Position numbers and translations under genes: made by a program. From contig NZ_VMHK01000001.1 of assembly GCF_007559275.1 (NCBI RefSeq), forward strand, positions 620,001-684,000: a stretch of DNA of 64,000 nt. The letters are read 5' to 3'. This DNA comes from Bifidobacterium apousia. Lineage in GTDB: Bacteria; Actinomycetota; Actinomycetes; Actinomycetales; Bifidobacteriaceae. The notes below the pieces were generated by a model. The model had not been told where the DNA came from. It ran no database searches and saw nothing but the letters and a program-made list of their open reading frames with translations. How positions within the stretch are numbered: position 1 is the stretch's first letter; each line of letters starts with the position of its first letter. Positions 11,923-20,645 of this stretch are shown piece by piece.

Positions 11923-12950
11923 TGAGCTGGGAACACGCAGACAGGCCGCGCTTGGGACCCAGGGCCACATTCCCCGGGCAACTAGGATTCTTCGGGCGGA
12001 TGCGGGTGGTGTTGTCCAGCATGTGGCGCAAGGCCTCGGGGCGATACTCGATGACTGTTCTGGCCATATGGATCCTGGTCTCCCTGATCTCCAGGTTCTG
12101 GACACCGGTTCCTATTTGGACTACCGACGGGTACCGGATCTGGCAGGCCCCCAGCCGCGACCACCTGCTGGGAACGGATGGCACCGGGGCAGACATTCTC
12201 TCCTGGCTGATGGCGGGATCGGCCACCAACCTGGCCATCAGCCTTCTGGCGGTCCTCCTATCAGGCGTTCTGGGGCTTCTTCTGGTTATGGCCATGGTCT
12301 CGCGCCGTTCAGGAGTGTCGCAGACCGTCGTGGTCCTGGTCGACGCCCTGATTTCTTTGCCCACAGTTTTGCTGGCTCTGATTCTGGCTGTCCCCCTAGG
12401 CCCCAGCATCGCTGTGGTCGTCGTGGCCTGCGGATTCGGTTACGGACTCAACCTGGCCCGGATCGTACGGCCCCAAGCGCTTCTGGCAGCAGAGTCGGAC
12501 TACGTGCGATCCGCCCGGCACAGCGGGGTCGGATCCTTCAGAATCTTCTGCACCCATCTGGTGCCCAATGTCATTCCGGTCCTGTGCGTACAGCTTTCCA
12601 TGTCGGCGGGGACCTCTGTGCTCGCTGAGGCAGGGTTGACCTACCTGGGGGTGGGCGTTCCCTCTGGTCTGCCCTCCTGGGGGCACTCGCTGACCACCTC
12701 GGTCAAGTTCATCAACGTCTTTCCGCTGACTGTGCTCTGGCCTGGCCTGGTGGTCACGATGGTGGTGGTTGCTCTGAACCTATTCGGCGACGCTCTGCGT
12801 GATGCCATCGATCCGGTTACCATCCCCAGGCTCAGGGCTGCCGTAGCTGCCGCCGGAAGGTCCACTCTTCAATCCGGGCAATCAGATGACGCTGATCATC
12901 ATGTCGAGAATGCGGTCCATACAGGCGAGGGAGGCCAATCATGTCGCTGA
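11922..12950 (+). CDS. Oligopeptide/nickel-type ABC transporter, permease (DppC-like)
   Basis: A 342-residue second permease, partner of the preceding one. It shares an ATGA stop/start overlap with it. The DppC-type opening (DHLLGTDGTGADILSWLMAGSATNLAISLLAV), the coupling loop YVRSARHSGVGSFRIFCTHLVPNVIPV and the tail motif AGTSVLAEAGLTYLGVGVPSGLPSWG are all present. The C-terminus runs about 35 residues past the last helix, and the next gene starts inside this tail. Confidence 0.92.
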   Translation: MSWEHADRPRLGPRATFPGQLGFFGRMRVVLSSMWRKASGRYSMTVLAIWILVSLISRFWTPVPIWTTDGYRIWQAPSRDHLLGTDGTGADILSWLMAGSATNLAISLLAVLLSGVLGLLLVMAMVSRRSGVSQTVVVLVDALISLPTVLLALILAVPLGPSIAVVVVACGFGYGLNLARIVRPQALLAAESDYVRSARHSGVGSFRIFCTHLVPNVIPVLCVQLSMSAGTSVLAEAGLTYLGVGVPSGLPSWGHSLTTSVKFINVFPLTVLWPGLVVTMVVVALNLFGDALRDAIDPVTIPRLRAAVAAAGRSTLQSGQSDDADHHVENAVHTGEGGQSCR

Positions 12951-13735
12951 ATATTGACGGCCTGAGCCTGTCCATCAATGGCCGCACCATTCTCGACCAG
13001 GTGGACCTCAAAGTCGGGAACGGCCAGCGGGTAGGCCTGATCGGCTCCTCAGGCTCCGGAAAGTCGATGATCGCCCGCAGCGTTTTGGGCACCACACCAC
13101 TGACGGCCTCCCTGTCGGGATCCATTCTGGTGGACGGGCTCCAGATTCTCGGTTCGGACGACCGGTCCCTGGCGGATCTGCGCGGTTCCCGGATGGGCAT
13201 GATCTTTCAGAATCCTTCCACGGCCCTGAACCCGGTCAAGAAGATCTACAGCCAGGTTGAGCTGCCTCTTCGCCGCCACTATCGTCTGAGCGTCCAGGAA
13301 CGGCGCAGGCGGGTCATGGAGATATTGGCCCAGGTCGGGTTGGATGCGGATCTGGCTGGATCCTATCCGCATGAGCTGTCCGGGGGACAGCAGCAGCGGG
13401 CGGCCATAGCCACGGCCTTGGTCACCAAGCCCAGACTGATACTGGCAGACGAGCCGACCACGGCCCTGGATGCCATCACCCAGCGGCAGATTGTGGATCT
13501 GCTGGTTTCCCTGGTCGATCAGAGCGGGGCCTCCCTCCTGTTCATCACCCACGACTTCTCCGTACTGGCTCGGGTTGCTGATTACTGCTACATCCTTGAT
13601 GCTGGGCGAGTGGTGGAAAGCGGACAGACGCAGAGCATTCTGCGTAGTCCATCCAGTCCGCAGGGCAGGACCCTGGTGCGAGCGGCCAGAGAGTTGACGC
13701 TGAGCACAGATGGAGGTAAGCATGAGGCTGACTGA
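12941..13735 (+). CDS. Oligopeptide/nickel-type ABC transporter, ATPase (DppD-like)
   Basis: A 264-residue ATPase with Walker A GSSGSGKSM, Q-loop MIFQNPSTALNPV, signature [15 protein letters not shown], Walker B LILADEPTTALD and switch LFITHDF. It lacks the C-terminal cysteine/iron-sulfur extension found in many DppD/OppD proteins. It overlaps the permease gene by 10 bases and the next ATPase gene by 14 bases, so the whole operon is tightly coupled. Confidence 0.93.
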   Translation: MSLNIDGLSLSINGRTILDQVDLKVGNGQRVGLIGSSGSGKSMIARSVLGTTPLTASLSGSILVDGLQILGSDDRSLADLRGSRMGMIFQNPSTALNPVKKIYSQVELPLRRHYRLSVQERRRRVMEILAQVGLDADLAGSYPHELSGGQQQRAAIATALVTKPRLILADEPTTALDAITQRQIVDLLVSLVDQSGASLLFITHDFSVLARVADYCYILDAGRVVESGQTQSILRSPSSPQGRTLVRAARELTLSTDGGKHEAD

Positions 13736-14570
13736 CGGTGCACATGCCGATCCGATCCTGACAGGGAAGGGCCTGACCAAGGTCTATGCCTCCACAGGAA
13801 GTGGAACGGCTCGAAAGGCTGCGGTTGACGGCATCGATGTCTCCCTTCTGCCAGGGGAGTGCCTGGCGATCATAGGGGAGTCTGGTTCAGGAAAAACCAC
13901 GCTTTCACGTCTGCTCCTGGGCCAGTTGAGGCCTGATGCCGGGCAGGTGGCATATGAGGGCGGACCCGTTCTACATGGTTCCCAGGCCGCCAAGGCACTT
14001 GTGCGGGACTCTGCTCTGGTCTTTCAGAACCCCTTTGCCTCGCTTGATCCCCGGTGGACAATCGGCCGATCGGTCGCCGAACCTCTTCTGGCTGCCAGGC
14101 TCAAGGCGAGCAGATACGGCTGGCATCGGTATCAGAGGGAGCAAGACCTCGCTGATCGGGTGGCCAAGGTCTTGTCAGAGGTTCAGCTTGACCCAGGCAG
14201 AATCATGACGGCTTATCCTTCAGATCTGTCTGGCGGCCAGGCCCAGCGGGCGGCCATAGCCCGGGCCCTGATCGTCAAGCCCCGGATACTCTTGGCCGAT
14301 GAGCCAATGAGCGCCATCGACGTCTCGGCACGCGTCGGAATTCTCCATACCCTTCAATCCATCATGGCCCGGTCCAGGCAGCAGAGCGATCCGTCCAATG
14401 GCATGTCCATGATCATCATTTCCCATGATCTGGGTGTGGTCCAGCACATCGCGGACAGGATCATGGTGCTCAGCCGGGGGAAGGTGGTGGAGGAGGGTTC
14501 GGTAAGGACCATCCTCGATTACCCAAGTCGGTCCTATACCCGTCAGCTACTGGCAGCTGCAACCCTCTAG
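13722..14570 (+). CDS. Oligopeptide/nickel-type ABC transporter, ATPase (DppF-like)
   Basis: A 282-residue ATPase, the last gene of the importer operon. It has Walker A GESGSGKTT, Q-loop LVFQNPFASLDPRWTIG, signature LSGGQAQRAAIARAL, Walker B ILLADEPMSAIDVS and switch IIISHDLGVV. The ATG at 13722 is preferred over one at 13710 because GGAGGT (13712-13717) sits just ahead of it. The DEPMSAID variant of the Walker B region is acceptable in this family. Confidence 0.93.
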   Translation: MRLTDGAHADPILTGKGLTKVYASTGSGTARKAAVDGIDVSLLPGECLAIIGESGSGKTTLSRLLLGQLRPDAGQVAYEGGPVLHGSQAAKALVRDSALVFQNPFASLDPRWTIGRSVAEPLLAARLKASRYGWHRYQREQDLADRVAKVLSEVQLDPGRIMTAYPSDLSGGQAQRAAIARALIVKPRILLADEPMSAIDVSARVGILHTLQSIMARSRQQSDPSNGMSMIIISHDLGVVQHIADRIMVLSRGKVVEEGSVRTILDYPSRSYTRQLLAAATL

Positions 14571-14704
14571 GTACTGGGACTCGTCCGGCATCCCGGCCAG
14601 GCAGAATTACATGAGGACATGCCCGTCCTTGCCGGAACGAAAGAGGGCGGCAAGAGCATACGTGCTGAGCATGAGCAAGCGGGCAGATTAAAGCTGCATC
14701 TGAA
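14571..14704. other. Intergenic gap after the importer operon
   Basis: No gene is seen between the importer operon and the GntR promoter. CTTGCCG (14628-14634) and CGGCAAG (14648-14654) could form a 7-bp hairpin with a 13-base loop, but no U-run follows, so a terminator role is weakly supported. Confidence 0.4.
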
Positions 14705-14758
14705 TTGACGGTTGGGAAAACAAATCGTAGACTGTTGGTTAGTTACTCAAGTAACTAA
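14705..14758 (+). promoter_or_regulatory. Sigma-70-type promoter with overlapping palindromic operator for the GntR operon
   Basis: TTGACG (14705-14710) and TAGACT (14728-14733) are separated by exactly 17 bases and make the clearest promoter in the window. The predicted transcription start, near 14740, falls inside a palindrome with arms TTAGTTACT (14739-14747) and AGTAACTAA (14750-14758), which are exact reverse complements around CA. A repressor bound there would block initiation. The GntR-family gene 66 bases downstream is the obvious candidate, giving autoregulation of the regulator and its ABC exporter. Binding is inferred. Confidence 0.75.
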
Positions 14759-14823
14759 GTAATAAACAGTAATGCAGATCCTAATTCGACGCCCCGAATC
14801 AAGGCAGACAAGGCGGTCAAACG

Positions 14824-15189
14824 ATGGCGATCGAAATACCGGATGGTCGGCCCGTTTTCGTGAAGGTGGCAGACCGGTTGACCGAAGCCATAGCCGAGGG
14901 ACTGGTCGCCGATGGTGAAAGGATTCCCAGCACCACGGAAATCTCGACTGCCTACCAGATCAACCCGGCCACAGTCCTCAAGGGGATGAACCTGCTGGTC
15001 GACCGGGGCCTTCTGGAGAAACGGCGGGGGCTGGGCATGTTTGTCACTGCCGGTGCTGGCCGGAGCGTTCGTGAGCGTCGGAGGAGGGAACTTCTGAACG
15101 GCAGGTTCCAGGATCTGGTCGAAGAAGCCAAGGCTCTGGACGTATCCCGTGAGGACTTGGACGCCATCATAGAAAGGGTCTACCAATGA
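14824..15189 (+). CDS. GntR-family regulator, YtrA type
   Basis: A 121-residue DNA-binding protein. The winged helix-turn-helix (about residues 10-75) includes PVFVKVADRLTEAIAEGLVADGERIPSTTEISTAYQINPATVLKGMNLLVDRGLLEKRRGLGMFV. Only a short C-terminal helical segment follows, as in the YtrA subfamily, which has no large ligand domain and usually represses an ABC exporter operon induced by cell-envelope stress. The ATPase gene starts 4 bases before this stop. The upstream palindrome is its likely operator. Confidence 0.9.
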   Translation: MAIEIPDGRPVFVKVADRLTEAIAEGLVADGERIPSTTEISTAYQINPATVLKGMNLLVDRGLLEKRRGLGMFVTAGAGRSVRERRRRELLNGRFQDLVEEAKALDVSREDLDAIIERVYQ

Positions 15190-16046
15190 GTCTGACAGTT
15201 TCCAAGGTGGACAAATCGTACGGAAAGCTGAAGGCCCTGGATGAGATCTCGCTCTGCTTTGAGCCTGGCAATATATACGGACTTTTCGGGCGGAACGGAG
15301 CCGGCAAGTCCACCCTGTGCAATCTGATGACGGGCAGGACACTTCCTGACCAGGGGCTGGTTCACTTGGATGGAAGCGATCTGGTCAGCGACTCAAGAAT
15401 CGCTCGCCGCGTGGCCTTGGTCAACGAAACCTGGCCCTATCCATCCCGACGACACATTAGACAAGCATTCGCCATGGCCGAGGGGTTTTACGGTGATTTC
15501 GACTGGCACTTGGCTGAGCGTATTCTTAAGAGCTTCGCATTGAGGCTGACTGACACTTTTGCTTCCCTCTCCATGGGGCAGCGTCAGGTGGTCAAGGACG
15601 TCATCGGACTCTGCCTGCCTGTGGAATACCTCATTCTGGATGAACCGACAACAGGAATGGATGCGGCGGCCAGGGAGAGGATCTACTCATTCGTTCTGGA
15701 GGCCTATCAGCAGCGCGGACCGACCATGATCATCGCCACCCATATCATCAACGAGGTCAGCCAGCTCATCTCCCGCGCCACGATCATCGACCAGGGGCGG
15801 GTCCTGCGATCTTTCAGCGTGGATGATCTGTCAGCCCTGGGGACCACTGTCACTGGCCGTCCGCGTGACGTGGAGGGCTACCTTGCCCAGGGCGACCCAC
15901 AGCTGCTGAGCAGGCAGCGCATCGGCGACCTGCTGCGCGTCAGCTTCGAGGGGCCAGTGTCCGACGAGCAGCCCAAGGGGCTTATTGTCGCCCCCATGGA
16001 TCTGCAGACCTACTTCGTCCAGATAACGGAAGGAGCGGCACAATGA
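15186..16046 (+). CDS. ABC transporter ATP-binding protein
   Basis: A 286-residue exporter-type ATPase (CcmA/YtrB-like). It has Walker A GRNGAGKST, signature LSMGQRQVV, Walker B YLILDEPTTGMDA and switch MIIATHIINEV. The YGLFGRNGAGKSTLCNLMTGR wording is typical of ATPases paired with YtrA-type regulators. Its start overlaps the regulator stop and its stop overlaps the membrane-protein start, so the three are one unit. The substrate is unknown; envelope-active antibiotics or lipids are possible by analogy. Confidence 0.92.
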   Translation: MSLTVSKVDKSYGKLKALDEISLCFEPGNIYGLFGRNGAGKSTLCNLMTGRTLPDQGLVHLDGSDLVSDSRIARRVALVNETWPYPSRRHIRQAFAMAEGFYGDFDWHLAERILKSFALRLTDTFASLSMGQRQVVKDVIGLCLPVEYLILDEPTTGMDAAARERIYSFVLEAYQQRGPTMIIATHIINEVSQLISRATIIDQGRVLRSFSVDDLSALGTTVTGRPRDVEGYLAQGDPQLLSRQRIGDLLRVSFEGPVSDEQPKGLIVAPMDLQTYFVQITEGAAQ

Positions 16047-17005
16047 ATAACACGCAAGTTGCGGGGGTAGTGCGGACGAAGACCAAGCCGGGGTCAGATA
16101 GCCCCGGCCTAGGTGCTGGACCTGCTGAAGGCTGGGCTCGTATCAAGCGCTTTCTTTCGCCTGCGGTGCAGACCCGGATGGCCCTGCGCGTACAGGTGAT
16201 GCCGAGGCTGATCGTCTTTTTGATTTGGGCTCTCGTCCTCGCTCTAGGAGTTGTGGGGTTTATTCCCCTAAGCTCTGGCTTCACTGGTCTGTTCACCGAG
16301 ATGGTGTTCATGGCCACCGCCCTTGCCTGCTCACTGGCGACTTTCCGGCCCCTGATCTCCAACGCCGTGACCCGGTCCACGATCGCATGGACCCAGATCA
16401 TCTCCAATGTGGTCATGGCCCTAGCGACAGCTACTTTCATGATCGCGATCGCCATGATCAGCAGCCTGGGTCAAATCGGATGGATGCCCTTTACGGAAAG
16501 TTACCGAAGGTTTCTCGTACAGGGCTGTTCGTCTTGGAGACTGACTCTTGATCCCTGGAGTGTGTCATGTTTTAACCAGTCGTATGCCCAGCAGCCGTCC
16601 CGTTGGCTGGCTCTGGCGCTGCATGTCTTTATGGTGCAGGTAGCCTTCGTTCTGCTTGGCCAGGTGCTGGGTGACCTGGCCGCCCGTCTTGATCGAAAAG
16701 GCAGATGTCTGCTGCTGGTAGGGCTGTTGATCTGTGTTGGTTTCTGGCATTCGATTTCCGGCTGGAATTTCTGGGGGTGGCAGCAAACGGCGGTTCAGAT
16801 GATCAACCTTATGCGCGGCCATTGGATGTACAAGACCTTAAGCCCCTTCATGAATGTTGATTTATGGGGATACGTCACCGTGTATTTACTCTGGCCCCAA
16901 GTGGTCTTCACATTAGTCTTCTCCGCCATATGCATCCTGTTCAGCTACTGGCTCACCAGCCGTCGGCAGCTACCAGCTATCCAAGGGTTCAGCATTCTGA
17001 GTTAG
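16043..17005 (+). CDS. Putative ABC-2-type membrane permease
   Basis: A 320-residue membrane protein that overlaps the ATPase stop by ATGA. It has about six hydrophobic segments (roughly residues 54-74, 80-105, 115-145, 190-215, 225-245, 275-305). I see no strong family motif, so the assignment rests on size, topology and its coupling to the ATPase gene. The first 45 residues are polar and likely cytoplasmic. It would form the membrane channel of the exporter. Confidence 0.72.
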   Translation: MNNTQVAGVVRTKTKPGSDSPGLGAGPAEGWARIKRFLSPAVQTRMALRVQVMPRLIVFLIWALVLALGVVGFIPLSSGFTGLFTEMVFMATALACSLATFRPLISNAVTRSTIAWTQIISNVVMALATATFMIAIAMISSLGQIGWMPFTESYRRFLVQGCSSWRLTLDPWSVSCFNQSYAQQPSRWLALALHVFMVQVAFVLLGQVLGDLAARLDRKGRCLLLVGLLICVGFWHSISGWNFWGWQQTAVQMINLMRGHWMYKTLSPFMNVDLWGYVTVYLLWPQVVFTLVFSAICILFSYWLTSRRQLPAIQGFSILS

Positions 17006-17095
17006 TAGCAGGATGGCTAAGAATTCCGGCAACGATTGACCACATGGTCGTTCGCCCACTGCTTGACTCCTGCCGGGGCAATAGACTGGGGAATC

Positions 17096-19099
17096 ATGGT
17101 GGACATCCAGGATGCAGGGCAGGCGCTGAAGAGGTATTTCGGATATGAGTCCTTTCGCCCGGGTCAGGAGGATTTGGTCAAGGCTATCCTGAACGGGCAG
17201 GACTGCCTGGGTGTTATGCCGACCGGTGCCGGCAAGTCTATTTGCTATCAGATTCCTGCCACTCTTCTGGATGGTCTGACCATCGTCATCTCTCCCTTGG
17301 TTTCTCTGATGAAGGACCAGGTGGACGGGTTGGAGGATGCCGGCATACAGGCCTCATTCGTTAATTCTACCCAGGATATGGATGAGCAGTCCCTGGCCCT
17401 GGCTCAGGCTGCACAAGGGCGCAGCAAGATCCTCTATGTGGCCCCAGAGCGGCTGGACGCCCCCAGATTCAGGGAATTCGCCCAACATACAAAAATTTCC
17501 CTGCTGGCTGTGGACGAAGCCCACTGCGTATCCCAGTGGGGTCAGGACTTCCGCCCTGCCTACTTGGGCATCGGCGATTTCATCAGATTCCTGCCCAACC
17601 GGCCCACGGTGGCAGCCTTCACCGCTACGGCGACCGAGAAGGTTCGACGTGACATCGTATACATGCTGGGCCTGGACGACCCTTACGTAGCGGTGACGGG
17701 TTTCGACAGGCCCAACCTCTTCTTCGACGTGATCAAGCTGGAGAGCAAATACAAGAATCGCTGGGTGGTCCAGTACGCCCTGAAGCATGGCGAGGACTCA
17801 GGCATCGTCTACTGCGCGACTCGCAAGGAGACCGAGGCCCTGGCCGATGACCTGACCAAGGCCGGTGTAAGCGCTGTCAGCTACCACGCTGGGATGGATG
17901 CCCAGGACAGGGAGCAGGCGCAACGGGACTTCGTCAACGACAAGGTGCAGGTGGTTGTGGCCACCAACGCCTTCGGCATGGGCATCGACAAGTCCAACGT
18001 GCGCTATGTCATCCATCACAACATGCCTGAGAGCATCGAGGCCTACTACCAGGAGGCCGGCAGAGCTGGACGTGACGGCGAGCCCGCCCGCTGCTCGCTG
18101 CTGTGGAACGAGAGCGACATCGTCACCCGCAGGCGCCTCTTGGACATGGACAACGGCAATGACAGGCTGACCGGGGATCAGACTGAAGCAGTCAGGGCTG
18201 AACACCGGCGTCTGCTCAACGTCATGATCGGCTACTGTCGAACCACCGGCTGCCTTCACCAGTACATGCTGCGGTACTTCGGTGAGGAGATGGACCAGGC
18301 TGCCGCGGGCCTTTCGCCTGCCGAGGCCGATAAGGGCAATTCCGTCCCGGTCGGGCATCCCGACACGTGTAGCGGCGGCTGCCAGAACTGTTCCAACTGT
18401 CTGAGCACCTTCACGACCATCGACGTCAGCGATGTGGCCCGTGCCATCAGCAGGTGCGTGCATGATGTGAACCAGGGATTCGGCTCCGGCAAGATCGCGC
18501 AAATTCTCCGAGGTTCGCGCTCGCAGGATCTTCTTCGTCGAGGGTTGGATCGGTGCCCTAGCTATGGCGCTCTGGATCAGGTTCCAGAGGCGCGAATCCG
18601 TGACGTGCTCAACCAGATGGCCTCGGACGGGTATCTGTATATCACCGAAGGGCGGTTGCCCATGGTCCATTTCGGGCCCAAGGCCGCGCAGACGGTCAGT
18701 CCGGACTTCCATTACGAGATCAAGCGGACGGAACGCCCACGCGCCTCGGGCAAGGTTTACGGCGGCAGGTCTTCTTCGACTGTCGACGATGATGGTCTCG
18801 ATCAGGCCGCTGCTAACGATGCCAGCCCAGAGGATGAGGAACTTTTCCAGAAGCTGCGCGATCTGCGGACCAGCATAGCCCGCAAGATTGGCAAGCCTCC
18901 CTACATTGTCTTCTCTGACAAGGCACTGCGCGATATGTGCCGTCTTCGTCCGGCTGATGATGCAACCTTCCTGGCCGTCAATGGTGTGGGGCAGCACAAG
19001 CTGGAGCAGTATGGACCCCAGTTCATGGGTGTCATCTCCGAGTTTTCGGCCAGAGGAGGGGTGGATGTGGTCAGGGGCACTGCCGAATCTGATAGGTAG
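17096..19099 (+). CDS. recQ: ATP-dependent DNA helicase RecQ
   Basis: A 667-residue 3'-5' helicase of recombination and fork repair. Helicase motifs: FRPGQEDLV (motif 0), MPTGAGKSICYQ (Walker A, residues 41-52), DEAH at 140-143 followed by CVSQWGQDFRPAY, ATATEKVRRDI, the ATNAFGMGIDKSNVRYVIHHNMPES region, and QEAGRAGRDGEPA. The RQC zinc-binding cysteines (CSGGCQNCSNC) and a C-terminal HRDC domain (about residues 580-655) follow. The start at 17096 fits the family N-terminus; a longer in-frame extension to 17036 does not. TAGACT lies 8 bases upstream, so it may be nearly leaderless. Confidence 0.95.
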   Translation: MVDIQDAGQALKRYFGYESFRPGQEDLVKAILNGQDCLGVMPTGAGKSICYQIPATLLDGLTIVISPLVSLMKDQVDGLEDAGIQASFVNSTQDMDEQSLALAQAAQGRSKILYVAPERLDAPRFREFAQHTKISLLAVDEAHCVSQWGQDFRPAYLGIGDFIRFLPNRPTVAAFTATATEKVRRDIVYMLGLDDPYVAVTGFDRPNLFFDVIKLESKYKNRWVVQYALKHGEDSGIVYCATRKETEALADDLTKAGVSAVSYHAGMDAQDREQAQRDFVNDKVQVVVATNAFGMGIDKSNVRYVIHHNMPESIEAYYQEAGRAGRDGEPARCSLLWNESDIVTRRRLLDMDNGNDRLTGDQTEAVRAEHRRLLNVMIGYCRTTGCLHQYMLRYFGEEMDQAAAGLSPAEADKGNSVPVGHPDTCSGGCQNCSNCLSTFTTIDVSDVARAISRCVHDVNQGFGSGKIAQILRGSRSQDLLRRGLDRCPSYGALDQVPEARIRDVLNQMASDGYLYITEGRLPMVHFGPKAAQTVSPDFHYEIKRTERPRASGKVYGGRSSSTVDDDGLDQAAANDASPEDEELFQKLRDLRTSIARKIGKPPYIVFSDKALRDMCRLRPADDATFLAVNGVGQHKLEQYGPQFMGVISEFSARGGVDVVRGTAESDR

Positions 19100-19177
19100 G
19101 TCGGCCTACCATGAGACATACACGACTTCATCAAGGTTGCCTTTCATACCGGGCGCCCGACAGGAAAGGAAATAACA

Positions 19178-19660
19178 ATGGCTGACAAACCTATTGTAGA
19201 GAGCTTCCAGCTGGATCACACCAAGGTCAAGGCGCCCTACGTTCGTCTGATCGACGAGGAGAAAGGGCCCCAAGGAGACATCATCTCCAACTATGATCTG
19301 CGCCTGGTCCAGCCCAACCAGAACGCCATCCCAACTGCCGGGCTGCATACCATCGAGCACACCATCGCTGTGCTCCTGCGCGAGCGCATCCCCGGTTACA
19401 TCGACTGCTCGCCTTTCGGCTGCCGGACGGGCTTCCACCTGCTTGCCTGGGGCCGTCATTCGACCGAGGATGTGGCCAAGGCCCTGAAGGAGTCGCTGGA
19501 ATTCATCGCCGAAAAGGCCACCTGGGACGACGTGCCCGGCACCGAGATCACCTCCTGCGGCAACTACCGCGACCATTCGCTCTTCTCGGCCAAGCAGTGG
19601 AGCCGCGACATCGTGGCCGCCGGCATCAGCTCCGATCCTTTTGAGCGCAAGCTGGTCTGA
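19178..19660 (+). CDS. luxS: S-ribosylhomocysteine lyase (AI-2 synthesis)
   Basis: A 160-residue LuxS that cleaves S-ribosylhomocysteine to homocysteine and DPD, the precursor of autoinducer-2, in the activated methyl cycle. The metal ligands His57 and His61 are in [10 protein letters not shown] and Cys127 is in SCGNYRDHS. The catalytic Cys82 is in PFGCRTGFH. Length matches the family. It follows recQ on the same strand after 78 bases, with an AGGAAAGGAAA ribosome site, and is closed by a strong terminator. Confidence 0.97.
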   Translation: MADKPIVESFQLDHTKVKAPYVRLIDEEKGPQGDIISNYDLRLVQPNQNAIPTAGLHTIEHTIAVLLRERIPGYIDCSPFGCRTGFHLLAWGRHSTEDVAKALKESLEFIAEKATWDDVPGTEITSCGNYRDHSLFSAKQWSRDIVAAGISSDPFERKLV

Positions 19661-19676
19661 TCGCTGACAGGCAAAC

Positions 19677-19720
19677 AACTGGGCCTGAGGAAGGGTATGT
19701 TCCTTTCCTCAGGCCCAGTT
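19677..19720. terminator. Bidirectional rho-independent terminator
   Basis: A perfect 16-bp inverted repeat, arms 19677-19692 and 19705-19720 around a 12-base loop, lies between luxS and the convergent aldolase gene. The arms begin AACTGGGCC and end GGCCCAGTT, so each strand has a GC-rich stem flanked by A on the 5' side and T on the 3' side. It can serve both operons. Confidence 0.85.
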
Positions 19721-19739
19721 CGATCTAACAGACGAAAGC

Positions 19740-20645
19740 TCAACTACGCAGTATGGTTTCGATCTGTTTCATCTGGTCGTCATCAATCTGCATGGCAGGT
19801 TCGCGGATTCGTGTGCTGATGGGCAGACCCTGCAGTCGCACGGCTCCCTTGATGGCCGACACGAACAAATCCGCAGTGTCGTAAATCGCCATCAAGTGGT
19901 TGATGCGTCGGGCCTTGTCTAACGCAGTCCGGTAATCGCCCTCTTGATAGGCCCGATGCATAGCAACGAAGGTTTCCGGCTCCACGTTGGTCAGGCCCGA
20001 TAAAACACCGTTGCCTCCGCAGATGCGATTGACCATATAGTATTCGTCGAATCCGGAGAACACCGAGAACTCAGGGCTGACACGTCTGACTGCTGATACA
20101 ACTCGGCGTGTGTGGCTGATTGTGTCTACGGTGTCTTTGATACCAACGATATTTGGACATTCCTGGGCCAGTCTCGCGACCAACTCCGGGGAGCAGTCGT
20201 TACCTGTACGAGCAGGGAAGTTGTAGAGGATCACCGGTACAGCCGAGGCCTGGGCGATGCTGGTGAAATATCGGTAAGCGGTCGGTTCCGAAGGACCGAA
20301 ATAATAGGGGCTGACAGCCACCACGGCATCGGCGCCGATTTCTCCGGCAAACTTTGTCAGATCCATAACCCGGTCCATGTCAGTGTCGCCTACTCCGACG
20401 AATACTTTCATGCGCCCCCGTATATGGTCGACGGCGAATTGCAGGGCTGAGCGCTTCTCTTGGAGATCATAGGCATAGAACTCGCCGATGCTTCCGAACA
20501 GGAGCACCCCATTAATGCCAGCTTGGATCAGATGGTCCAGATGTCGTCCCCACAGGTCGGTGTCGATGACTCCTTGATCGTCGCTGACGGTTATCGACGG
20601 GCAGAATATTCCCTCGAATTTGGCTGATGATGTGCTCATGTTCAC
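19740..20645 (-). CDS. DapA-family aldolase, likely 2-keto-3-deoxy-L-fuconate aldolase
   Basis: A 301-residue class I aldolase of the DHDPS/N-acetylneuraminate lyase superfamily. The Schiff-base lysine is Lys170 in NIVGIKDTV and the partner Tyr141 is in YNFPARTG. GSIGEFYAY takes the place of the usual GTTGE phosphate/carboxylate loop. Last gene of the fucose operon, it would split 2-keto-3-deoxy-L-fuconate to pyruvate and L-lactaldehyde. The family motif is seen; the substrate is inferred from the neighbours. The GTG at 20645 overlaps the previous stop (GTGA); an ATG at 20639 is the alternative start. Confidence 0.85.
   Translation of the reverse strand: MNMSTSSAKFEGIFCPSITVSDDQGVIDTDLWGRHLDHLIQAGINGVLLFGSIGEFYAYDLQEKRSALQFAVDHIRGRMKVFVGVGDTDMDRVMDLTKFAGEIGADAVVAVSPYYFGPSEPTAYRYFTSIAQASAVPVILYNFPARTGNDCSPELVARLAQECPNIVGIKDTVDTISHTRRVVSAVRRVSPEFSVFSGFDEYYMVNRICGGNGVLSGLTNVEPETFVAMHRAYQEGDYRTALDKARRINHLMAIYDTADLFVSAIKGAVRLQGLPISTRIREPAMQIDDDQMKQIETILRS

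Noticed and set aside
17036-17095. 20-residue N-terminal extension of RecQ
   Set aside because: It does not match the family; the ATG at 17096 starts the normal sequence.
17798-18997. 399-codon minus-strand frame inside recQ
   Set aside because: Same reason: antisense shadow of a certain gene, with composition of a reversed coding strand.
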